This document shows positions 1-5,454 of a DNA stretch of 6,744 bases, in pieces. The notes beneath the pieces were generated by a model. It did not search any database, was not told the DNA's origin, and worked only from the letters and a program-made list of their open reading frames with translations. A program made the translations under genes and the position numbers. Numbering within the stretch: position 1 is the stretch's first letter; every line of letters starts with the position of its first letter. Origin of the DNA: Deltaproteobacteria bacterium RBG_13_52_11 (lineage in GTDB: Bacteria > Desulfobacterota > B13-G15 > RBG-16-54-18); contig MGQF01000001.1 of assembly GCA_001797745.1 (NCBI GenBank), positions 5,139 to 11,882 of the forward strand, read 5' to 3'.

Positions 1-148
1 AAATCTGTTGACAATGGGGCGGAAGGATGCTCGACATCTTGACGATGTTCGTATTGCCGATCCCAGCATGAAGCAAGGCCCCATCAAACGCGTTGAGAGG
101 CGTATAGCCTTCCGACGCCCCGGAAGCCAGAAAATATTGGGTAGGCAT
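1..148 (-). CDS. pdaD: Pyruvoyl-dependent arginine decarboxylase, N-terminal part (cut by left edge)
   Basis: This is the start of a pyruvoyl-dependent arginine decarboxylase, which converts L-arginine to agmatine and CO2, the first step from arginine to putrescine. Only 49 codons are inside the window; family members are roughly 150-190 residues. The visible protein starts MPTQYFLASGASEGYTPLNA and continues with FDGALLHAGIGNTNIVKMSS and ILPP. The stretches SGASEGYTPLNAFDGALL, AGIGN and SSILPP are hallmarks of the family. In this family self-cleavage occurs within the Ser-Ser pair (residues 39-40 here), and the second Ser becomes the pyruvoyl cofactor. The ATG is supported by GGTGATC six bases upstream, an extended Shine-Dalgarno match, and by normal N-terminal length. 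The gene lies just downstream of a dead regulator copy on the same strand, so the promoter at 473-500 probably drives it. An agmatinase or similar gene may follow beyond the edge, but this cannot be seen. The family call is firm; completeness is unknown. Confidence 0.87.
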   Translation of the reverse strand, partial: MPTQYFLASGASEGYTPLNAFDGALLHAGIGNTNIVKMSSILPPHCQQI

Positions 149-154
149 TTTGAA

Positions 155-161
155 GATCACC
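155..161 (-). promoter_or_regulatory. Ribosome binding site of pdaD
   Basis: On the minus strand GGTGATC lies six bases before the pdaD ATG and matches the 3' part of the extended anti-Shine-Dalgarno complement. It fixes the start codon. The neighbouring nspC and dehydrogenase genes have no comparable site. Confidence 0.55.
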
Positions 162-184
162 GTTCTTCTCCGTTCTTTACCGAG

Positions 185-418
185 TTAAAGCCTGTTCGCG
201 TTACCCGTATTCAAACAGGCTAGCCTGCCGTACGGCAAGGAGAGGTTTTTTGGGTACACATTCTCACCTAATGCCTCCAGTTCGTCTCGGAGAGGGACGT
301 CAGATCCCGTTCGATCTGGGGAGATAAATCCTTTAGTCAAACCAGCACCTTCGGCCAGTTCTTCCTGGGTCAGGTTGATCAACCGTCTCAAATTACGAAT
401 ACATCCTCCAATCTTCAT
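185..418 (-). pseudogene. Decayed duplicate of the XRE-cupin regulator (N-terminal remnant)
   Basis: The frame encodes 77 residues. The first ~33 match the intact regulator at 3469-4008: MKIGxxIRNLRxLxNLTQEE, then LAExAxLTKGFIS. One extra C in the run around codon 34 (atctccccagatcg here against atttcccagatcg in the intact copy) shifts the frame through the recognition-helix region. A net loss of about 13 bases then restores it, so LEALGEN is again alignable with LDALDEN. After that the similarity ends and the whole cupin domain is missing. With the helix-turn-helix scrambled and the sensor domain gone, a working repressor is unlikely. The upstream promoter and operator are intact, so the relic may persist as the 5' leader of the pdaD transcript, whose start lies 36 bases beyond the relic's stop codon. 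Confidence 0.85.
189..237. repeat. Cluster of palindromes between regulator relic and pdaD
   Basis: Three nested or adjacent dyads are visible. AGCCTGTT (189-196) pairs with AACAGGCT (214-221), giving an 8-bp stem with a 17-base loop. AGGCTAGCCT (218-227) is a 10-base palindrome. TGCCGTACGGCA (226-237) is a perfect 12-base palindrome. On the minus strand they lie in the would-be leader of the pdaD transcript. There is no U-tract after the stems in either direction, so this is not a typical intrinsic terminator. The role is unknown: leader structure, protein-binding site or deletion scar. Confidence 0.45.
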
Positions 419-446
419 AAAACAGTAAGCACAGTATACAAAGAAA

Positions 447-466
447 TTAGTTTAATAAACTAAACT
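447..466. promoter_or_regulatory. Operator of the XRE-cupin regulator, left copy
   Basis: AGTTTA-ATAAAC-TAAACT (449-466) is a 6-6-6 inverted repeat. TTAGTTTA-A-TAAACTAA (447-463) is a perfect 17-base palindrome overlapping it. The same element occurs at 4039-4056 in front of the intact regulator. It sits just downstream of the -10 box, where transcription would start, as expected for a repressor site. That the regulator binds here is inferred from conservation and position. Confidence 0.65.
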
Positions 467-472
467 TAGATT

Positions 473-500
473 ATTATAACATCCCTCCCGAAATTGTCAA
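473..500 (-). promoter_or_regulatory. Sigma70-type promoter upstream of regulator relic and pdaD
   Basis: Read on the minus strand, a perfect TTGACA (500-495) and a perfect TATAAT (478-473) are separated by 16 bases. Transcription would start around 466 inside the operator and run through the regulator relic into pdaD. The intact regulator copy has the same arrangement (TTGACA, 16 bases, TATACT). Preservation of both consensus boxes beside a dead reading frame suggests the promoter is still in use. Confidence 0.72.
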
Positions 501-544
501 GAGTTTTTTAGAAAATTTTGGAAGTTTTTCGACGTCTGCCTCCC

Positions 545-930
545 TTGCCCCACCGGGTCTTTTCTGGCCCACCGATTTTCCGTTTTTTTGGTATCATCTA
601 CGCCGAGGGCCGGAATCGGTACGTGGCGTCCACTTTTGTCTATGTCCGCCAGTGTGTGGAACAGATGGAGCGGCCTGACGTAGAGTCGATGGAAGGGGTC
701 TCTGCGGCTATTGCCATCAATCAGCGGAGCATGATCACCGGGCCTCGGTGAGAGTGCTTATCGAGGCCCTGAGGAGTCGGAAGATAATTGATCGTTGGGC
801 GAGGGTTTAGCCGACAACCGTCTCTACCGCTTTCTCAAGGCTCAGGGGCTGCGGGAGACGGGAAGAACGGTTTATCTTCTCGATGACCCGACGGTTGCGG
901 GATTTGACTTGGCTTTGTTCTATGGGATGC
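545..930 (+). pseudogene. uvrA: uvrA relic: N-terminal and C-terminal fragments with large internal deletion
   Basis: Two pieces of the excinuclease ATPase UvrA are recognisable. The first (about 548-748) reads VFSGPPIFRFFGIIYAEG, then RYVASTFVYVRQCVEQMERP, then DVESMEGVSAAIAINQRS. It corresponds to the family's VFTGxSGSGKSSLAFDTIYAEG, RRYVESLSxYARQFL and PDVDxIEGLSPAIAIxQ. The Walker A lysine motif is destroyed, and a stop follows at 749-751. The second piece (about 792-930, different frame) reads LRETGRTVYLLDDPTVAGF and FYGML, matching the C-terminal Walker B region RxTGRTLYLLDEPTTGLHF. Most of the normal ~940 residues are missing between them. It ends where the AT-rich nspC begins, so 930/931 is probably a recombination joint. 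The gene is dead; a working uvrA presumably lies elsewhere. Confidence 0.75.
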
Positions 931-2064
931 TCAAGATAATCTATTTTTATAATCCTGATAATTAAATTCTTTAATTAATCTAAATCCTGACTGTTCACTC
1001 CATATTCCAATACAAGGATGACTTACGCCATTGAACATGGTTGTTTTTACCGTAGTGTAATGGATCATATCATCAAATATTATTTTATCACCGGGTTTTA
1101 ATTCCTTATCAAATGACCAATTCCCCATATAGTCGCCTGCTAAACAACTAACACCTCCCATTCTGTATGTTGGTCTTCCTGCCTTTTCATCGGTAGCGCC
1201 CAAAATAACAGGTTTATAGGGCATTTCTAAACAATCGGGCATGTGGCACGTAAATGAAACATCAAGAATAGCAGTTTTTATTCCATTATTTTCAACTATA
1301 TCTAATATCGTAGAAACGAGGTATCCCGTTTGATAGGTAAAAGCGCTGCCAGGTTCCAAGATAATTTCCATATTATGCTTGTTTTTAAAATCAACTAAGA
1401 TTTTGATCAAATGCTCGATATCATAATCCTTGCCTGTTATAAGATGACCGCCACCCATGTTCACCCATTTTAGCTGAGGCAAAAACGTACCAAATTTTTT
1501 TAAAAAAACAGCCAACACTTTTTCTAGCGTAAAGGAATCTGCCTCAAATAATGTATGAAAATGAAAACCTTCAATTTCCCGTGGTACGCTATCACCAAGC
1601 TGTTCAGCAGTAATGCCAAATCGAGAACCTGGTTTACAAGGATTATAAATGTCATACGCAGAATCTGAAACCTCAGGATTAACGCGCAAGCCTATCGAAA
1701 CACCATTTTGACTGGCAAGGTTAAAATACTTTCGTAATTGGTTTATGGAATTAAAGGAAATATGACTACTATATTTTAAAATGTCTGCGATATACTTCTC
1801 TTCATAAGCAGGAGAATACGTGTGCGCTTTTACCCCGAGTTCCTCAAATGCTAAGCGCGCTTCATTTATTGAACTTGCTGAAGCGCCAAAACCGTATTCT
1901 TTGAAGATTGGGAATATACCCCAGTTCGAAAAAGCTTTTAATGCAACGAGAATATCAATCGAGGCAGCCTCTTTAACCTGTTTTATTAATTTCAGGTTAT
2001 TTCGCAATAAAAGCTCATCAATCACATAACATGGCGTTTTGATTTTGCTAAAGTCAATAGGCAT
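931..2064 (-). CDS. nspC: Carboxynorspermidine/carboxyspermidine decarboxylase
   Basis: This PLP-dependent fold-III (alanine racemase-like) decarboxylase removes CO2 from carboxyspermidine or carboxynorspermidine, giving spermidine or norspermidine. The protein is 377 residues, normal for the family. The PLP-binding lysine is Lys43 in ILVALKAFSNW. Other landmarks are GFHFHTLFE (166-174), the phosphate-binding glycine loop MGGGH (203-207), EPGSAF (237-242), SFTCHMPDCLEMPY (270-283) and the C-terminal active-site Cys307 in GGVSCLAGD. The start lies six bases after the stop of the dehydrogenase gene. The bases before the ATG are TCCTCC, not a Shine-Dalgarno site, so translation is probably coupled to the upstream gene. 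The gene is clearly AT-richer than purM or the glycosyltransferase. With putrescine derived from arginine via pdaD, spermidine is the likely product; norspermidine would require diaminopropane, for which no gene is seen here. Confidence 0.94.
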   Translation of the reverse strand: MPIDFSKIKTPCYVIDELLLRNNLKLIKQVKEAASIDILVALKAFSNWGIFPIFKEYGFGASASSINEARLAFEELGVKAHTYSPAYEEKYIADILKYSSHISFNSINQLRKYFNLASQNGVSIGLRVNPEVSDSAYDIYNPCKPGSRFGITAEQLGDSVPREIEGFHFHTLFEADSFTLEKVLAVFLKKFGTFLPQLKWVNMGGGHLITGKDYDIEHLIKILVDFKNKHNMEIILEPGSAFTYQTGYLVSTILDIVENNGIKTAILDVSFTCHMPDCLEMPYKPVILGATDEKAGRPTYRMGGVSCLAGDYMGNWSFDKELKPGDKIIFDDMIHYTTVKTTMFNGVSHPCIGIWSEQSGFRLIKEFNYQDYKNRLS

Positions 2065-2070
2065 GGAGGA

Positions 2071-3264
2071 TTATAATTCTAGATCAACATCGTTCAATTC
2101 GTGCCAAGGAAGTCCATGGTTATTTAATTGTTCCATGAATGGATCAGGGTCAAATTCTTCAACGTTAAATACGCCGTCCTTTTTCCACTTACGAGTAATA
2201 AACATCATAGCGCCAATCATTGCAGGCACTCCAGTGGTATAACTCACGCCTTGTGCACCCGTTTCCATATAGGCATCCTGGTGTTTACAATTATTATAGA
2301 TATAATATGTTTTCTCCTTAAGATTCTTAATCCCTCTAATCCGGCAACCGATGGAGGTTTCACCTGAATAATGTTCACCGAGTTCGCCCGGATTGGGCAA
2401 TACCGCCTTGAGGAATTGAATAGGCACAATTTCTTTACCCTCATACAGGATAGGTTTAATGTTTGCCATCCCAATATTTTGAATCACCCGTAAATGTGTT
2501 AAATACTCTTGTCCAAAAGTCATCCAAAATCGCGCTCGTTTTAGAGTAGGAAAATGTTTAACCAATGATTCTAATTCTTCGTGGTACATAAGATAAGATT
2601 CGTGGGGTCCGATATTTGGATAATGCAACGGTTTGTGAATTTCGTGGGGTTCTGTTTCAATCCATTTTCCATTTTCCCAGTATTTGCCTCTTTGGGTAAC
2701 TTCACGAATATTGATTTCTGGGTTAAAATTGGTTGCAAATGGTTTCCCATGGTCGCCCGCATTACAGTCAACAATATCAAGATAATGAATTTCATCGAAA
2801 TGATGTTTGGCAGCATAGGCGGTGAAAACTCCTGTAACTCCCGGATCAAAACCACAACCTAAAATGGCCGTGAGTCCTGCGTTTTTAAATCTGTCATGGT
2901 ACGCCCATTGCCATTTATATTCGAATTTAGCGACATCGGGTGGTTCATAATTTGCGGTATCTAAATAATTCACTCCTGTTTCAAGGCAAGCATCCATGAT
3001 TGTTAAATCTTGATAAGGGAGCGCTGCATTGATCACCATTTCTGGTTTAAAGCTTTTAAATAATTCAACTAATTGTCGAACATTATCAGCATCAACCTGA
3101 GCAGTCTTAATTTTATTGGCGCCAACTGCTTTAGCAATTACTTCACACTTTGATTTTGTACGGCTTGCCAGCATTATATCAGTAAACACCTGTGGAACTT
3201 TTGCAAGTTTATGAGCAACAACGGTACCTACCCCACCTGCTCCTATGATCAGTACTTTAGCCAT
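2071..3264 (-). CDS. Carboxynorspermidine/carboxyspermidine dehydrogenase (saccharopine dehydrogenase family)
   Basis: This enzyme condenses aspartate semialdehyde with putrescine (or diaminopropane) and reduces the imine with NADPH to carboxyspermidine (or carboxynorspermidine). Its product is the substrate of the adjacent nspC. The N-terminal Rossmann motif is GAGGVG (residues 8-13). ASRTKSK (33-39) follows the second strand and suits NADPH. Family landmarks include YLDTANYEP, GCGFDPG (136-142), VDCNAGDHGKPF, ETGAQGVSYTTGVP (334-347) and EEFDPDPFMEQL near the end. I prefer the ATG at 3264 (MAKVLIIGAGGVG, 397 residues) because homologues start close to the Rossmann strand. An in-frame ATG at 3270 would add two residues. 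Neither has a Shine-Dalgarno site. The start overlaps the stop of the speD relic by 8 bases, so coupling to that frame is possible. Like nspC the gene is AT-rich. True lysine-pathway saccharopine dehydrogenase is the alternative, disfavoured by the nspC partner. Confidence 0.93.
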   Translation of the reverse strand: MAKVLIIGAGGVGTVVAHKLAKVPQVFTDIMLASRTKSKCEVIAKAVGANKIKTAQVDADNVRQLVELFKSFKPEMVINAALPYQDLTIMDACLETGVNYLDTANYEPPDVAKFEYKWQWAYHDRFKNAGLTAILGCGFDPGVTGVFTAYAAKHHFDEIHYLDIVDCNAGDHGKPFATNFNPEINIREVTQRGKYWENGKWIETEPHEIHKPLHYPNIGPHESYLMYHEELESLVKHFPTLKRARFWMTFGQEYLTHLRVIQNIGMANIKPILYEGKEIVPIQFLKAVLPNPGELGEHYSGETSIGCRIRGIKNLKEKTYYIYNNCKHQDAYMETGAQGVSYTTGVPAMIGAMMFITRKWKKDGVFNVEEFDPDPFMEQLNNHGLPWHELNDVDLEL

Positions 3265-3467
3265 TATCATTCAAAGTTGGATGAGCAATGATTAATTTCT
3301 GGCTCATTTGTGAAGTTGTCATAGAATCTACATCCTTTCCGGCTGCATAACCACACGCCGGTAAGGTATCAACGGCCAGATCGGATTCTGCAATGACGGC
3401 TACGCCACTCACACCATGAGGATTGAAGAGATGAGAGACCAAATTGACGATCGCCGTTTGCCTTCGA
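3257..3467 (-). pseudogene. speD: speD relic: fragment of S-adenosylmethionine decarboxylase
   Basis: The frame reads TAIVNLVSHLFNPHGVSGVA, then VIAESDLAVDTLPACGYAAG and KDVDSM. This aligns with the prokaryotic SpeD core: ATxVxSxFHxFxPxGVSGVV, then VIxESHLTIHTWPEYGYAA, IDLFTCG and EDVDPW. The cleavage pair Glu-Ser, which would yield the pyruvoyl group, remains. The His of HTWPE is replaced by Asp, Trp-Pro-Glu has become Leu-Pro-Ala, and the IDLFTC segment carrying the catalytic Cys is deleted. About 45 N-terminal residues are also missing, because the relic begins at the regulator's stop codon. SpeD makes decarboxylated SAM, the aminopropyl donor for spermidine synthase, and this copy cannot do so. 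It ends NDNG-stop across the start of the dehydrogenase gene. The alternative of a chance open frame is unlikely given the ordered match over some 50 residues. Confidence 0.82.
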
Positions 3468-3468
3468 T

Positions 3469-4008
3469 TCAAAAACTGGGGGGAGAGGAGATCCAGAGGA
3501 TGGCAGCTTCGTTGGAGCTGGTATTCTCAAGCCAATGCTCCTTTTCCGCCGACAGGTAAAAGCATTCCCCCCTCTTGAGTTTGAGAACTTCCTTCCCAAA
3601 GCGAAGAGTTGCCCTTCCCCGAAGCACGATCCCGAATTCCTCCCCTTCATGGGGCCTCTCTTTGGGCGTGACCTGCCCTTTCCGCAAGGTGATGAGGATG
3701 GGTTCCAAACGCCGGTTCGTGGAGCCGGGGACCAGGAGCTCGAATCGTTGTATCTTCTCCTTCTCGATGGCCACACGATCGTTCTCCCGGTACACAATCT
3801 TCTCCTCCCCCGAGGAGTCGCGGAAGAAATCGGAGATGTTCTCGTCCAGGGCATCGAGGATCTGGACCAGGCTATCCAGGGAGATGGAAGTCAGGTCCCG
3901 TTCGATCTGGGAAATAAAACCCTTTGTCAGATTGGCCCGCTCGGCGAGTTCCTCCTGAGTCAGGTTGCTCAATTGCCTGAGGTTTCGAATCCGTTCGCCA
4001 ATCTTCAT
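3469..4008 (-). CDS. XRE-family HTH regulator with C-terminal cupin domain
   Basis: This is a 179-residue cytoplasmic transcription regulator. Residues ~6-60 form an XRE-type helix-turn-helix (IRNLRQLSNLTQEELAERAN, LTKGFISQIER, SLDSLVQILDALDENISDFF). Residues ~105-175 form a cupin-2 barrel (HEGEEFGIVLRGRATLRFG, then KRGECFYLSAEKEHWLEN). His120, Glu124 and His158 are candidate metal or ligand residues. Length and the ending LWISSPPSF fit complete members of this PuuR-like class. The gene heads a minus-strand run with the speD relic, dehydrogenase and nspC, and is preceded by its own promoter and inverted-repeat operator, so autoregulation is likely. A decayed duplicate sits in front of pdaD with the same operator. 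That association with polyamine genes suggests it senses a polyamine or precursor; ligand and direction of control are inferred. No clear Shine-Dalgarno precedes the ATG. Confidence 0.9.
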   Translation of the reverse strand: MKIGERIRNLRQLSNLTQEELAERANLTKGFISQIERDLTSISLDSLVQILDALDENISDFFRDSSGEEKIVYRENDRVAIEKEKIQRFELLVPGSTNRRLEPILITLRKGQVTPKERPHEGEEFGIVLRGRATLRFGKEVLKLKRGECFYLSAEKEHWLENTSSNEAAILWISSPPSF

Positions 4009-4038
4009 ATTCTATGAAGCATAGTATAAAAAGAATTT

Positions 4039-4056
4039 AGTTTAATAAAATAAACT
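4039..4056. promoter_or_regulatory. Operator of the XRE-cupin regulator, right copy
   Basis: AGTTTA-ATAAAA-TAAACT is a 6-6-6 inverted repeat that differs from the left copy (449-466) by one spacer base. It lies immediately downstream of the -10 box at 4064-4069, over the expected start of transcription, consistent with autorepression. The bases around it (TTAGTTTAATAAA, then TAAACTTA) are also shared by both copies. Confidence 0.68.
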
Positions 4057-4063
4057 TACGCTC

Positions 4064-4091
4064 AGTATAACTCGCTTTGCCGATTTGTCAA
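4064..4091 (-). promoter_or_regulatory. Promoter of regulator / carboxyspermidine operon
   Basis: On the minus strand TTGACA (4091-4086), a 16-base spacer and TATACT (4069-4064) form a strong sigma70-type promoter. No comparable promoter was noticed between the regulator and the dehydrogenase gene, so it probably serves regulator, speD relic, dehydrogenase and nspC together. Confidence 0.7.
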
Positions 4092-4294
4092 GCTTTTTAA
4101 AGATTTTTGTGTAAAGTGGGGGCACGTGGTATCCCGTTAGCCGTGTTGCCAGATCGCGGGGCAATCCGCCTGTTACCAGCTCATTATCGTCTGAATAGCA
4201 GTTAATGCGATCTTTGCCCTCTGTCTTGTAATACAGTTATTTTTTAATGTACAATGGTATGGGTTTATGATCATGCTTGAAGGGGCATTTCCCT
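4092..4294. other. Intergenic region between divergent regulator and purM
   Basis: No coding frame or known RNA was recognised here. A second, weaker promoter candidate for purM is TTGTAA (4226-4231), 18 bases, TACAAT (4250-4255); its outer bases also form the dyad TTGTA/TACAA. A short dyad, AAGGG (4280-4284) with CCCTT (4291-4295), touches the -35 box of the better purM promoter and could be an operator or chance. No purine riboswitch features were seen. Confidence 0.4.
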
Positions 4295-4323
4295 TTGACA
4301 TTTAGCCCTCATCAAGCTATATA
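4295..4323 (+). promoter_or_regulatory. Probable purM promoter
   Basis: TTGACA (4295-4300) is a perfect -35 box, followed by a 17-base spacer and TATATA (4318-4323), a fair -10 box. Transcription would start near 4330, leaving a leader of about ten bases before the purM ATG at 4341. AAGAAAAGG abuts the start codon, so the Shine-Dalgarno spacing is unusually tight. Confidence 0.5.
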
Positions 4324-4340
4324 GGTCGCCTAAGAAAAGG

Positions 4341-5372
4341 ATGGCAAAGAGGACCTTGTTATACAAAGATGCCGGGGTAGATATAGAGGCTGGGGAGCGT
4401 TTTGTGCAGTTGATCAAACCCTTGGCCCAACGCACCTTTACGCCGGGGGTAAAGGGAGACCTAGGGGGGTTTGCTGCCCTCTTCACCCCTGACCTATCGG
4501 CCTATGAGCGACCTGTATTGGTTGCCTCCACTGATGGTGTAGGGACAAAATTAAAGGTGGCCTCTCTGATGGGGCGATATGACACCATCGGCATTGACCT
4601 GGTGGCCATGTGCGTCAACGATGTGGTGGTGACAGGGGCCGTTCCCCTCTTCTTCCTTGATTATTTTGCCACCGCCCGCCTTGACGTGGAGAGGGGGGTG
4701 GAGATCATGAAAGGGGTGGCACAGGGATGTCTTGAAGCGGGATGTGCCCTTGTAGGGGGAGAGACGGCGGAGATGCCGGGCTTTTATCCCGCTGGGGAGT
4801 TTGAGATGGCCGGGTTTGTCGTCGGGGTGGTGGATGAGGCAAAGATCGTCGACGGTACCTCCATCCTTCCAGGGGATGCGATCATCGGCCTTGCCTCCCA
4901 AGGTCTGCACAGCAACGGCTATTCCCTGGCCAAACGGGTCCTCTTGGACGAGCTGAAATTGGGACTTGCTGATAAGGTCGCCGGCTTAGAAGCCCCTCTT
5001 GGTGAAGAACTATTGAGACCGACACGCATCTATGTCAAGACGATCCTCTCCCTCTTGCAGTCTTTTCATATCAAGGGTATGGCCCACATCACCGGGGGGG
5101 GGATGCCGGGAAACATCATACGGATCCTCCCGCCTGGCAGCAAGGCGGTGATCGAAAAAGGGAGGTGGGAGATACCGCCCATCTTCAAGGTGATTGAGCA
5201 AGGAAGGGTCCCTGAGGAGGAGATGTGGAGGACCTTCAACAACGGGATAGGTATGGCCGTGGTGGTGGATTCTTCCGAAGCAGAAGGGATCGCTCAAGAG
5301 GCCCAGAAGTTGGGTGAGAAGGCCTTTGTTATGGGCGAGGTCATCGCGGGACAGGGGGTGGAGATTGTATAA
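4341..5372 (+). CDS. purM: Phosphoribosylformylglycinamidine cyclo-ligase (AIR synthetase)
   Basis: PurM closes the imidazole ring in the fifth step of de novo purine synthesis: formylglycinamidine ribonucleotide plus ATP gives aminoimidazole ribonucleotide, ADP and phosphate, in the cytoplasm. The protein is 343 residues, the usual length. It starts with YKDAGVDIEAG (8-18) and carries LGGFAALF (41-48) and the nucleotide-binding STDGVGTKLK (63-72). The highly conserved DTIGIDLVAMCVNDVVVTGA occupies 81-100, followed by FFLDYFATARLD (104-115). Further on are VGGETAEMPGFY (138-149), GLHSNGYSL (188-196), RPTRIYVK (226-233), AHITGGGMPGNI (248-259) and TFNNGIGM (298-305). All expected motifs of both halves are present. 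The ATG is chosen by alignment of MAKRTLLYKDAGVDIEAG with other PurM N-termini. It is divergent from the regulator, and the glycosyltransferase follows 78 bases downstream on the same strand. A functional link with its neighbours is not evident. Confidence 0.98.
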   Translation: MAKRTLLYKDAGVDIEAGERFVQLIKPLAQRTFTPGVKGDLGGFAALFTPDLSAYERPVLVASTDGVGTKLKVASLMGRYDTIGIDLVAMCVNDVVVTGAVPLFFLDYFATARLDVERGVEIMKGVAQGCLEAGCALVGGETAEMPGFYPAGEFEMAGFVVGVVDEAKIVDGTSILPGDAIIGLASQGLHSNGYSLAKRVLLDELKLGLADKVAGLEAPLGEELLRPTRIYVKTILSLLQSFHIKGMAHITGGGMPGNIIRILPPGSKAVIEKGRWEIPPIFKVIEQGRVPEEEMWRTFNNGIGMAVVVDSSEAEGIAQEAQKLGEKAFVMGEVIAGQGVEIV

Positions 5373-5394
5373 TATTATAAGGACTGGCTTTTTT

Positions 5395-5454
5395 ATGAAA
5401 AAGGAAGGGATCACTTTTCTCTTACTTAAAAGGGCCGTGGCGGGAAGAACGTGA
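5395..5454 (+). other. Possible 19-codon leader ORF between purM and the glycosyltransferase
   Basis: ATG at 5395 opens a 19-residue frame (MKKEGITFLLLKRAVAGRT) that stops in TGA at 5452-5454, overlapping the GTG start of the next gene as GTGA. An AAGGA lies about 13 bases before the ATG. The 4-base overlap is typical of translational coupling, but a frame this short can arise by chance. No homologue is recognised. Confidence 0.2.

Noticed and set aside
8..223. Plus-strand open frame of 71 codons
   Set aside because: It is antisense to the pdaD N-terminus, whose family motifs are unmistakable, and the plus-strand product resembles nothing known.
735..751. Hairpin TCACCG-GGCCT-CGGTGA as a terminator
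   Set aside because: The stem is only 6 bp, no T-run follows on either strand, and it lies inside the uvrA relic.
2571..2862. Overlapping open frames on both strands inside the dehydrogenase gene
   Set aside because: Both lie inside the well-conserved dehydrogenase frame and have no recognisable similarity.
3369..3854. Minus-strand open frame of 161 codons
   Set aside because: It is an out-of-frame shadow of the XRE-cupin regulator and speD relic, with low-complexity Arg/Ser/Pro-rich product.
3535..4017. Plus-strand open frame of 160 codons opposite the regulator
   Set aside because: It is antisense to a gene with clear HTH and cupin motifs; the length follows from the regulator's codon bias.
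4092..4340. Riboswitch or T-box upstream of purM
   Set aside because: No purine-riboswitch core or T-box element is visible, and the better promoter leaves a leader of only about ten bases.
5368..5379. Palindrome TATAATATTATA at the purM stop codon
   Set aside because: Short AT-only palindromes are common by chance, and no -35 box or hairpin stability supports a role.
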